From NCBI GenBank assembly GCA_023374045.1, contig CM041776.1:478071375-478135374 (forward strand): a stretch of 64,000 nucleotides of DNA, in the 5' to 3' direction. A program made the translations under genes and the position numbers. Position 1 is the first letter of the stretch, and every line of letters begins with the position of its first letter. Positions 34,280 through 44,712 of this stretch are shown piece by piece. The notes under the pieces are model-generated. The model was not told the DNA's origin, ran no database searches, and saw nothing but the letters and a program-made list of their open reading frames with translations. Source of the DNA: Limonium bicolor (Eukaryota; Streptophyta; Magnoliopsida; Caryophyllales; Plumbaginaceae).

Positions 34280-36138
34280 ATTAAAGGAGCAAAAAAAATG
34301 TCGTCTCCAAATACCATTAGACGGGCACCCTGTAGATGCGGCCTACGGGACGGTGTTGCCATCAGGTCCACTCACGCTCATCAGTTTCGTACGTCTACCC
34401 CCATTCTACGCGCGTGTGACCTTGGACCTGATAGTTGATGGATTTGAGCATGCATACCTTCCGATGGCGATTGACAACAAATGCACGCTGATCGAAGCGA
34501 AGGGAGACATATTGCCCTGGCCAGCATGTTATATTGTTGTCACCGATGAGGTAAGACTGTTTGACAACCATTTAGTATCTAATAAAATGCATTATTTAGC
34601 ATTAAGTGTCTAATCTAATCTATTATAGATCCCTGAGCTTCCTCGCCGCGTAACCCGGCCCAGACTAGAAGAGACCAGCGCGCGGCGAATCCTGAGATCC
34701 CTGAGCTTCCTCGCCGCGTATCCCGGCCCAGAGAAGAAGAGATCTGCGCGCCGACGAATCCTGTCAGAAGTACAAGGGTATGTTCTAGATAATTGTTTAA
34801 TGTTACTATAATAATCAATTAGTAATTATCTTTACATTGATGCTTTACTGTTTGTGTGTGAAGGGTAAGAATCCAGTGAGTCGGGGTGCGAAAGGTAAGA
34901 ATCCAGCGCCCGTCCGGGGTCGCACCAGGACTTCTGAGGCGCTAAAAATAAGCTCACACTGCCACAAAAACTTGTTAATGTTTTGGGGGCCAAGCAGATG
35001 AATCTCTACGACAAGATCATGTTGAAGTCATCTCAAACTAACAACTTCATGATGACTTCCAAAGTCGATGTTTCACTACGAAGAAGATATGATGACAATC
35101 AACTTTGAGGACATCAGAGATGATGTGTGGAGATTATCTGAACATTAACATTATTCAAGCTTACTATATAAGTAAGTGTTCTTTCCTCATACTGTAAAAA
35201 CATATAGAATAAGTATCTATGAAGTTGCATTGGCTAACTTTTTATAGTACATGTGATATAATAGATGTCTGCTTGAGAGATGTGCTGAGAAGGACATGAC
35301 CTCCATTACTGCGGTGTGCCCGGAGCGTTTATCGTACGACTCAGTCACTAGGGACCCGGGGAGGTTTTGTGAATACATGATTATTGCTTCAATGTTGTTG
35401 ATCAACAGAATAAATTATTCATTCTAATGCCGTATCACCAAACGTGAGTTCTAATATAAAATTACATACTAATTAGCTAACTTTTTTACCTTCATTTCTC
35501 ATTTTTGTATTTGACATTGTAGCCACCACTGGGCTTTGTTTATATTCTGCGCTGCCACCGCTACTCTGCTCGTTCTAGATCCACTAGGGCAGTGGACAGA
35601 ATTCAACACTGAAGACTTAATCAAAGAGTAAGTTTTTATTACTATTTAATTGTTTGTAAGTTTTTTGAACCAAAATTAATGTACTTGTTCATTTTGCTAA
35701 ACGCTTTTGTTAATATGTAACAGTTGTTACAAAAAAACCCCTCAGGGAGAGTTTGGTGATTTGACCGTCAATTACATCAAGGTTTGGTAATTCATGTATT
35801 TCATTCGTGCTGCTATTATCTTTGTACAATTTTTTACATTTGTGAATTTTGGTGATTTAGTGCCCTACCCAAAAGGATTATAAGAGTTGCGGGTACTACG
35901 TGATGCGGTATATGTACGAGTCTGGGTACTTCCCAAGTTTTAAGAATGATATTGACAAGGTAATACGAACGCTGTCTTGTATTTAATTCTTTCGGCAGAT
36001 TTTTGTGTCTTTATCTTAATCTCATTATGTGTTCCATTCCTTTTCTTGTTGCAGATTAAAGAGCATTATGCCAGATTCAAGACTTATGCTCCTACCGACT
36101 TGTTGCATGTAGAGAGAGCATGGCAGCCATGTTTATGA
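34280..36138 (+). pseudogene. CACTA DUF8039-like segment and Ulp1-type (C48) protease
   Basis: A first exon near 34280-34551 contains KCRLQIPLDGHPVDAAYGTV and DILPWPACYIVVTDE, resembling DUF8039. The protease part is split into exons 35523-35627, 35724-35781, 35861-35959 and 36055-36138 (GT-AG borders) after an upstream piece ending MPYHQT near 35441. It shows the cysteine-protease order: His in HHWALFIF, Asp in LVLDPLGQW, Gln in CPTQKDY and Cys in SCGYYVMRYM. Ulp1 proteins cleave SUMO-like modifiers. Some plant transposons carry such domains; their role is not settled. The 34600-35220 part is not clearly coding. It may be the 3' part of the 32778 gene. Confidence 0.7.
34628..34763. repeat. 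68-bp tandem duplication in the CACTA second gene
   Basis: GATCCCTGAGCTTCCTCGCC begins at 34628 and again at 34696, with the copies diverging at a few bases. The offset of 68 is not a multiple of three, yet the reading frame stays open through both copies. Confidence 0.8.
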
Positions 36139-36381
36139 GAATGGAGTGGTAGACTAGCTATCTGATGCTGTAACATATATTTTTTGTTAGTTGCTGCTCT
36201 GATTCTGTTAGTTGCTGCTGCAACAGATTATATTGTGTAACAAATTATATTGTGTAACAAATTATATTTTTTGTTAGTTGCTATGATTCTGTTTGTAATG
36301 AATTATGCTAGCTGCTGCTGTAACAGATTCTAGCTGTTGTATTGAATGTTTCTGTTGCAATTGTGCAGAAAAATTTGCAAT

Positions 36382-36545
36382 TGTTATCTCTGTTGCAATT
36401 GTGTAACAGATTGAATATGTTACAGATTTTCGATCTGGTGCTTTATTAGATGTTATCTCTGTTGCAATTGTGTAACAGATTGAATATGTTACAGATTTTC
36501 GATCTGGTGCTTTATTAGATGTTATCTCTGTTGCAATTGTGCGCA
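36382..36545. repeat. 69-bp tandem repeat near the CACTA 3' end
   Basis: TGTTATCTCTGTTGCAATTG starts at 36382, 36451 and 36520, giving 2.4 copies. The surrounding 36150-36660 is rich in GTAACAGATT and TTGCTGCTG words. No protein is assigned. Confidence 0.85.
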
Positions 36546-36686
36546 GAGAATGAATTTGTGTTGTTGGTATTTGATTCAGGTGGTTCAATTGTGCAGTTTC
36601 TGCCCTCTGTTGCTTATCTGTTACAATTCTGTCTCTGTTGCAATTGTGTAGATTTGTAAAAAAAAAATAATAATAAAAAAAAATTA

Positions 36687-37047
36687 CACTTTAGATTACG
36701 GTTCTACAATAACCGTAATAAGTCCTTTGGGCGCGCGCGCCAAAAGACTTTAGATGACGGTTATTGCCAAAACCGTCATCTAAAGTGTCGACTTTACATT
36801 ACGGTTATTTGTAAAACCGTGATCTAAAGTCCTTTGGTTCGCGCGCGCCAAATGACTTTAGATCATGGTTTTACAAATAACCGTAATGTAAAGTCAATGA
36901 CACGCGGGCCGGAAAAGGGACTTTAATTACGGTTTTAAACCGTAATTAAAGAAACGCCATCTTTATTGACGCCCGCGTAGATTACGGTCCAGAACCGTAA
37001 TTATACACGGTTTTGGACCGTAATTAAAGGGTCGCGTTCCACCAGTG
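36687..37047. repeat. CACTA right subterminal palindromes and terminal repeat
   Basis: At least six head-to-head pairs of the ACTTTA(G/C)AT(T/G)ACGGTT word are separated by GCGCGC-rich spacers. Shorter TTAATTACGGTT pairs lie nearest the terminal repeat CGTTCCACCAGTG. The gradient from long to short units mirrors the left end. Confidence 0.88.
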
Positions 37048-37050
37048 AAA

Positions 37051-38309
37051 GGCCAATTCTTTCTACTCTCTTCAATGCTAAATCCTAGTTCATTGAAGAG
37101 CTCACCTATCAGAACATGTCAACTCTAATCTAGCAGTTGGCAAAACACATATAGGAGGACTACGTGCGAAGAATTATTAGTGTTTGCAGGAAAAATTATC
37201 TATCCGACTAATCTTTCCCCAAATCTCCAGGTTAATTCGAACTTCCTATTAATCACCTTATCTGATCCTAATAGGATTCGCAAAACAACTCTATAAATGT
37301 GCAAATTTAATAGAGAAGATGAATGATAAACATTAACCTAGAAACAATCTGTTACAATCTCATAATCAAATTGCAGAAATCCTAACTAAATTGATCCATC
37401 ATGAACAACCCTACCCCAGAGTTAATCTACTAGCCAGACATTACAAAGAAGCAGATAAATGCAGTCAAAGTAGAATTCATCTAAAGGAAGAAAAACCCTC
37501 GAATTGAACGATTATCCAGAATCAATGGCTGTCGGCGCAAGGTTGAAGATGATGGTCTGACTCCCTTCTGTCGATGCTCCTCCTCGATGTTGATAATGTG
37601 CTTGATGAATGGGGATGAAGGTGAAGCTGATGCTGATGGTGTGGATGAGTGGAAGGAGCTTTGTTTTCCAGCGTGAGAGTGTTGTGATGTAGTGATAGGT
37701 AATGAATGCCCTTCCTCTCCTCTGATTAGGTCATTAAATAGAGTTTTCTTCCTCTTTCTCCCTTCAAAACGCCGAACTTCTGCTGAAATTTTAGTCGCGT
37801 CCGAACATTGGTCCGACCTTTAATGTTCGGACACATTGCTTTGAGGGCTCCAAATCCAAAAGTCTCGACTTGTGTCCGAACTTGGATGTTCGGACACAAG
37901 TTCGGACATGCACCGTAGGTCAGACTTCCGACTTTTCTCATTGTGATTCTTGAACCATGTCCGAACTTCGAAGTTAGGACTGAAGTTCGGACATTTCACC
38001 AGGCACAACATACGAACTCTCGGCTTGTGTCTGAGCTTGGAAGTTTAGACACAAGCTCGGACATACCTTCAAAATCCTCTAAATTCATCGTTCTGACTCC
38101 AATTCGACCCCCGTCTGTTGCATCATCTCCCTTGTGAGTTAATCTATTGTTTCCTTGGCTTTTCTCTGCATTTAACATAGAAAAAGGTATCAAGCCTTAA
38201 CAAACAACAAACCAAAGGAAAACGTAAGATAAGTGGGGAATATTATCCATGCGCGTATGAAAATTGAGCATTAAAGACCGCTAAAACCATTCATATTCCA
38301 CACTCATCA
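37051..38309 (-). repeat. Athila-2 3' LTR, proximal fragment
   Basis: It continues the LTR from the CACTA junction (GGCCAATTCTTTC at 37051 matches 48064) and starts TGATGAGTGTGG on the minus strand at 38309. Its palindrome array is at about 37800-38070. The two fragments together are 1,613 bp, against 1,616 bp in the 5' LTR. Confidence 0.92.
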
Positions 38310-39488
38310 AACCTCCTCACACTTAACCTTTGCTTGTCCTCAAGCAAAGCAGGAGTAGGATACCTCAAAATGCCTTAGTACCAAACCTTGGGATTGCACA
38401 AAATAAGGAGTTAAGCCACAGCAACCACCCAAGAATCGATCTGCTCTTAACTGCATGTCTCTTAAACAATGAAGCACGCTTTTAAAACAAAAGATTATGG
38501 AGAAGTCAGATCATGAAGTCAAAACGTAGAGTAACTCATAACCTTCCAACCTTTTCTCTTCTCAAACCCGTGGATGACAAGGGGTGTGAAGTTCTGCCAT
38601 ATTCCGCAGAACCTTTCAACACCACGTACTCATGATCTAATTAAAGGAGTTGCCACAAACATAAGACTCTAAAGAGCTTCCTCTTTTTTTTCTTTTGCAT
38701 ACATATAAATTTTTTTCCGCGCAAATAATTCATCCCCCAGACTTTTCTCTCCATCCTTGTAACGGTATTGGGTCTTTTATCCCAGATCAGACGATCTTAG
38801 GTAAATGGGTGATGAAGCACCCCAAGGACTTAATAACCGGATGAAAGAGGCCTGTTTTGGTTCAGAAAATAATTCAGATCAGAGGAGTACCTTGCCTTTA
38901 TCCTTCATTCCAGACATTATCATCATTTCCAAGGTTCCAGGTTAAACCAGTTCTGACTCCATAACCAACTTGTCCAAACACATTTAATAGAATTCAGTTA
39001 AATTTGAAAATAAGAGAACACACAGCTTTGAGCAAATAAATCCTTAAAGTCATCACCGGACTCAACTCCACAACGAAAAGATCCACCCAAGTATTCAGCA
39101 CCTAGAAGCACTCTAAGGAACTTACCCCCATATAGCCCAAGACCAAACAAAAATTAGCGAGGGATGCAAAATAAATGACTAACACATTCAGAAAGATCTC
39201 CCCCTTCCTCACACTTAATGAGGAGCAATGTCCGCATTGTTCAGAAAATTAACACAAGAAAGAGATCGTACTAAATGTGTCAGACTCACAAGGGTGGAAG
39301 CGAAGAGTTACAGAATGAACACGTTATAGCACGGGCCGAACATAAACCAAAAAGAAAAAGAAACTGAAAACTCCCCTGATTTCTTTTGTGATGATTGAGG
39401 AAGAGGTTCTTCCTCACAGTTAGTGTCCTGGTAGGGGAGAATGTTTCCTCACACTTGCTTCCAAGCTAGCTGATCAAACTCATAGCGA
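38310..39488 (-). other. Athila-2 non-coding region before the 3' LTR, with repeated polypurine tracts
   Basis: No gene is seen. The functional polypurine tract, GGTTAAGTGTGAGGAGGTT on the minus strand, abuts the LTR at 38310-38328. Similar tracts occur upstream at about 39205-39225 (AAGTGTGAGGAAGG type) and 39445-39456 (AAGTGTGAGGAA). Confidence 0.65.
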
Positions 39489-39640
39489 GTGACATACTCG
39501 CTCCCAGGAGCTGGCAGTGCAAGAAACGCCTCGTCCTCTTTGGCTGTAGCAGTAGGAGCGGGCTCTGACGGACCCTCACCCGCCTCTCGTTGGCGCTTCT
39601 GTGGTCGCGGGGCAGCCTTCTTCCTCCATTCTCTCCCGTC

Positions 39641-40452
39641 TTACTCGAACCACATCTTCTTCAGGGCGCCCACATCAATAGGAGACCGCGTAGCATGCAG
39701 CCCCACAGAAGGAATGGCAACCATCTGCCTCCTAAGTATGTGGCAGATCATGACCGGATAGCCGAGCTTGTGTCGGTCCTTGTGCTCCATAATAAACTGC
39801 AGATGCAAGAAGATCACCCACGGCAAGTAAGTAACCTCACCAGCCCCAGCAAACGCCGGATTTAGCACGGCCTGAAGAAGAAGGAAATCTGTGTGGTTCA
39901 GGTCTGAGCTCTGACGCGGGAGAACGTTCGCAGCCAGTAGTGTGAAGAGGACTCTCTCCTGAGGGCTCTGAAGCAGATCAGCAGGGACGACCTGCTTTGA
40001 TGGGTCATCCCCTCTGCGTCGTCGTGGTCCCTGAACCATGAGGGGGGTATAGTGATTGATAGCTGCTGCCTTGAAGTCATGGGGGTTGAGGTGCTGAGGA
40101 GGGTCGGGGGCGGGATAAGGAAGGTCCAGATAGCGAGCAATCTCCATCGTGGAGACCGTCACTCTATCACCGTCTACAATGGATTTGATCTGGCGTCCTG
40201 GTAGATTGCATTCGCATAAAGCATGCGCACCACTCGTTCAGAATACTGGCCCCCCATATTCAAAATTTTGCCCCAACCAAATGGGTCCAATAATCCCCTC
40301 AGTCCCAGCTGCTGCTCCAGTTCCGGCACCACACACCGCTCAACAATTATATCCATCTCTTTGGCGAACCACTCTCGTGCTGCGTCATTTCGAAATTCGT
40401 CCTGCTGAGCTCGACGACTGGAGCTTGCACCGGCCCTCAGCCCTCTTACCAC
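39641..40452 (-). pseudogene. Athila-2 env-position ORF (third ORF), one frameshift
   Basis: Two overlapping frames encode one probable protein of roughly 270 residues between pol and the 3' LTR. The first (40452-40174) contains NDAAREWFAKEMDIIVERC and GLLDPFGWGKILNMGG; the second (to 39641) contains TMEIARYLDLPYPAPDPPQ, VPADLLQSPQERVLFTLLA and PVMICHILRRQMVAI. The frame shifts near 40180. Athila elements often carry an ORF here, called env-like by position. I see no signal peptide or clear membrane segment, so an envelope function is not supported. Confidence 0.65.
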
Positions 40453-40523
40453 GGCCTGTAATTCGGATCAACATCTGCTCATACAAGGGCAACCAATGTC
40501 AAATAAAGAAGGCAATGAAATAG

Positions 40524-41180
40524 TTCTAAGTATGCACCAAATTTATCCAAAATTCGACAGAGTCTCCCCTTAAAATTCATCATTCTCCACAACAAAGGTC
40601 AATCAATCTTTCAATTGCAATGGTAATCCTCAACAAATAGTGACCAGCAGAGACTTAACTGACAAAAAGGCACAGTATTCCAACACATTCAGTTTAGTCT
40701 CATTCACTTTTTACTAGTTCAGCCATGCAAAATAAAACCACACACTCAAATATCTACAATGAAATCACAGTAGTGCAGTTTTAAACATCTCTATCCAGCA
40801 ACTTACAGCATAGCAGAAAATAAACCCCCTATATGCAAATGAATCTTAGAAATCTCAATATAATAAACAGCACTCGACTAGTTATACCTCAGATTCCAAA
40901 ACTTGTAAAAACACATTAAACGAGGTAGAAAAGTGGAGAGAATACCTTGCTTGAGTTGAATGAATGTTTAGAAGTAGAAAGAACAGCAAAATCTGCAAGA
41001 TTTGACTCAAAATTCCCAAATGCGACAGTTAAGGGTCGAACTGGTTTTGCTCAAAAATCGGACTGATTCGAGAACTTTCTGGTTGATTTCGAGTGCTAGG
41101 ATTGTAGAGGATTCAAAAACGAAGAGATTGATACCAAGATTGTAGGATTTGGTGGAAGAATGAGGGAGTTATGAGAGATT
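40524..41180 (-). other. Athila-2 leader of the env-position ORF
   Basis: AT-rich non-coding sequence between the palindrome array and the third ORF. No coding potential or named motif is visible. Confidence 0.5.
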
Positions 41181-41285
41181 GAAGAAGAGGGGAGTTGGGG
41201 GCGCCGCGTTCGTCGCGAGGTTGAAGAAGGGTTTGGAAATTTTTAAGTCCGTCCGCGCCCCCTTTAATTCAGAATTTTCGGGGTG

Positions 41286-41523
41286 TCCGAACTTCATAGT
41301 TCGGACAGAAGTTCGGACATCATACCTGGGTAGCGCTTCGCATCGTGTCCGAACTTCGAAGCTCGGACCGAAGTTCGGACATCTCGTGTTTTCCGTTTCG
41401 CCAAACTCTCGTCGGGTCCGAACTTCGATGTCCGGACCGAAGTTCGGACATATCGTTTTGCACAGCCCTCAAACTCTCGAATCAGGTCCGAACTTCAATG
41501 TCCGGACTGAAGTTCGGACAACA
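41286..41523. repeat. Second TCCGAACTT palindrome array, between Athila-2 pol and the env-position ORF
   Basis: Four units begin TCCGAACTTC at 41286, 41348, 41417 and 41487 (spacing 62, 69 and 70 bp). Each has the three-half-site plan of the LTR arrays (TCCGAACTTC, then inverse, then GAAGTTCGGACA). Spacers contain AAACTCTCG. In element orientation the array sits upstream of the ORF at 40452, and the following bases (GACTTAAAAATTTCC) resemble those after the LTR array (GACTAAAATTTCAG). Confidence 0.88.
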
Positions 41524-41828
41524 CCCAAAATGCACCAAATTGTTTCTTTCTGCTCTCAAACCACTGTAAACAAAAGCATTATCCTAAAACAAAACTATAA
41601 ACAACATAAAACACAGAATTAAAGTACCGAAAAACACTGGGTTGCCTCCCAGTCAGCTGCTCTTCTTTAATGTCTTTAGCTAGACAATTCCTGCTTGATC
41701 AATCAGAGCAAGTGTGGTGGGCAGCTCTACAACAGCCTACAGCGAATTCCTTCAACTTTCTCAATTCTTTCCGCATTGCCAAGAGAACTTCTTTTTCACG
41801 TTCGAGCTCGTCTCTTGAGAAATCATCT

Positions 41829-44675
41829 TTATTGTAGATTGGATTCACTCTCCAAAAGAATATTGCCTGCATAGGAAAAGCTTATGATCAGTACCAGATA
41901 GCCTTTTAAACGAGCACCATTTACCTTAAAGGTTTCACCAGCCTTGTTCTCCAGCTCGTATGCTCCATAAGATGTAACTCCCACAACTCTGAAGGGGCCT
42001 GCCCAGTGTGATTTTAGCTTCCCAGGAAAGAGACGTAGCCTAGAGTTAAAGAGCAGCACTAGATCCCCCACTTTGAAGTCTCTCTTTTGAATCATCCGGT
42101 CGTGGATCCTTTTTGTGCGCTCTTTATAGATCCTTGAGCTGTCGTACGCCTGGTCTCTCAGTTCCTCCAACTCAGAAAGCTGAAATCGCCTCTTCTCTCC
42201 AGCATCACGCAAATCAAAGTTAAGAGCCTTTAAAGCCCAATAAGCTCTGTGCTCTAGCTCAACTGGGAGATGACAAGCCTTCCCGTATACTAGTTTAAAA
42301 GGAGACATCCCAATGGGAGTCTTGAATGCAGTTCTATAAGCCCACAGAGCATCGTCAAGCTTGATAGACCAATCCTTCCTGGAGGAGTTGACTGTCTTCT
42401 GGAGAATCCATTTTAGCTCTCGGTTACTCACTTCTGCTTGCCCATTAGTTTGGGGATGATAAGGTAAAGCAACCTTATGAGTCACCCCGTACTTAGTCAT
42501 CAGAGAATCAAAGCCTTGTTGCAAAAGTGAGAACCTCCGTCACTGATGATAGCTCTTGGCACACCAAATCTGGTAAAGATGTTCTTCTTCAAGAATTTCA
42601 CCACAGTTCTAGCATAGCAGAAGAGCAGGGGATTGCTTCGACCCATTTGGAAACATAATCTACAGCAACGAGGATGTAGTGGTTTCCGTGAGAAGAAGGA
42701 AATGGGCCAGTAAAGTCAATACCCCAGACATCAAACAGTTCAACTTCAAGGATTCCCTTCTGAGGCATCTCATGCCTTCTTGAAGTGTTCCCCATCCTCT
42801 GGCAGTTATCACAGTGAGCACAGAAGCGGTGGACATCTTTGTGTAGAGTGGGCCAGTAAAAACCACACTCTAACACCTTAGCAGCTGTCCTAGTAGGACC
42901 GTGGTGACCACCTGCCTCTCGGGAATGGCAGAACTCAATCACACTGTTAACCTCTTCATCAGGGAGACATCTTCTGATTAACCATCAGCACACACTCTGA
43001 AAGATAGGGGTCCTCCCAAACATAATGACGGGCTTCAGAAAGAAACTTCTTCCTCTGGTTGTAACTTAGATCATGGGGAATCAAACCAGAGGCAAGATAG
43101 TTAGCCAGGTCAGCGTACCATGGCTCTTTAACTTTCCCAATTACAAAGACTGTTTCGTCAGGAAAGAATTCATTTATGGGAACCCCGTCATCTGGAGTCT
43201 CAAGCCTAGATAAATGATCTGCAACCCCATTCTGCTTCTTGCTTATCAACAACTTCCAAGTCGAACTCTTGGAGAAGCAGGATCCATCTTAGGAGTCTAG
43301 GCTTAGAATCATTCTTTTGGAATAGGTATTTCAAGGCAGAGTGGTCGGTGTGAGCAATTACCTTACTTCCCAGCAAATAAGGCCTGAACTTGTCAAGAGC
43401 GAACACCACAGCAAGTAGCTCCTTTTCAGTGGTGGTGTAGTTCTTTTGAGGCTCCGACAGAGTCTTACTCGCATACGTGATAACCCTCAAAATTTTATCC
43501 TTCCTTTGACAGAGTGCAGCACCAACAGCAAAGTCACTAGCATCTGTCATGACCTCAAAAGGAAGGGACCAGTCAGGGGGCCACAATCGGGGCAGAGATG
43601 AGTTTACCTTGATAGTTTGAAAGGCCTTCAAGCATTCTTCCGAGAAGTGAAATTTTACATCTTTCTGCAGAAGATCAGACAAGGGCTTCGCAATTTTTGA
43701 AAAGTCCTGGATGAACCTTCGATAGAACCCTGCGTGACCCAGAAAAGATCTAACTCCTCTGACTGAAGTGGGAGGAGGTAACCCCTCAATGACTTCCACC
43801 TTCGCCTTGTCCACCTGAATACCGTCTTTGAGACCCTGTGACCGAGCACTATACCCTCATGTACCATGAAATGGCACTTCTCCCAATTTAAAACCAGGTG
43901 GGTCTCCTCACATCTGCCTAGTATCTGATCCAGCTGATCAAGACACACATCAAAACTCTGGCCATATACCGAGAAGTCGTCCATGAAGACTTCTATGCTT
44001 TTCTCAATAAACTCGTTAAAAATCGCCATCATACATCGCTGAAATGTGGCTGGAGCGTTGCAAAGACCAAATGGCATCCTCCTATAGCAAAAGTGCCATA
44101 AGGGCAGGTGAAAGTGGTCTTCTCCTGATCCTCTGGCGCGATGGGAATCTGGAAGTAACCGCTGTACCCATCAAGGAAGCAGTAGTAACTCTGCCCAGCT
44201 AGCCGCTCCAACATTTGATCGATAAACGGCAGCGGGAAGTGGTCCTTCCTTGTGGCTTCGTTCAAACGCCGGTAGTCGATGCACATCCTCCAGCCAGTGG
44301 TCTGTCTTTGAGGCACCAATTCTCCTTTATCATTGGGTACCGCCACTATTCCTCCTTTCTTGGGAACGACTTGCACAGGGAAACCCAGCGGCTATCAGAG
44401 ATAGGGTAAATGATGCCTGCATCCAAGAGCTTCAACACCTCAGCTTTCACTACTTCCTTCAAGTTTGGGTTTAATCTCCTCTGGGGCTGCCTCACTGGCT
44501 TGATACTGTCTTCCATGTAAATTCGATGAGTGCAGAACCCTGGACTAATCCCTTTAATATCTGCCACTGACCACCCCAAAGCTCCCTTATGCCTTCTTAA
44601 CACTTCCAAAGTCTGCTTTCCTGAAACAGACAAAGACGAAGAAATAATAACAGGCAGGGCGCTACCCTCTGCCAA
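41829..44675 (-). pseudogene. Athila-2 pol: reverse transcriptase, RNase H, integrase, broken
   Basis: In order on the minus strand: the pre-RT segment (WSVADIKGISPGFCTH), reverse transcriptase (MQVVPKKGG, CIDYRRLNEATRKDHF, MPFGLCNAPATFQRC, catalytic FMDDFSVYG near 43980), RNase H ([31 protein letters not shown]), integrase zinc-binding part ([17 protein letters not shown]...CDNCQR) and core ([37 protein letters not shown]), and a C-terminal segment ending in ARLKGYL. Frame changes fall near 44370, 44060, 43810, 43240, 42950 and 42600. No domain is missing. Confidence 0.9.
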
Positions 44676-44712
44676 GAAAGCATATTTAAGATTTGAAGGG
44701 AGAGTTTTTAAT

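Larger units (their letters stand above)
27340..37047 (+). mobile_element. CACTA (En/Spm-type) DNA transposon, 9.7 kb, inserted in the Athila-2 3' LTR
   Basis: The ends are perfect 13-bp inverted repeats, CACTGGTGGAACG and CGTTCCACCAGTG. A 3-bp AAA duplication (27337-27339, 37048-37050) is confirmed by the uninterrupted Athila-2 5' LTR, which has a single AAA at 48061-48063. Dense subterminal palindromes line both ends. Coding order, plus strand: TNP2-type transposase (29389-32655), then a second gene (32778-36138) with a plant transposase (PTTA/En-Spm) domain, a DUF8039-like segment and a Ulp1-type protease domain. CACTG ends with 3-bp duplication are diagnostic of the superfamily. This is the youngest layer of the tower. 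Confidence 0.95.

Noticed and set aside
36274..36588. Minus-strand ORF with repeated ATEITSNKAPDRKSVTY peptides
   Set aside because: It is the reverse translation of the 69-bp tandem repeat in the CACTA 3' region.
37726..38193. Short ORFs rich in FEVRTEVRT and SSDTSR peptides
   Set aside because: They are translations of the LTR palindrome array; the same ORFs appear in the other LTR at 48741-49208.
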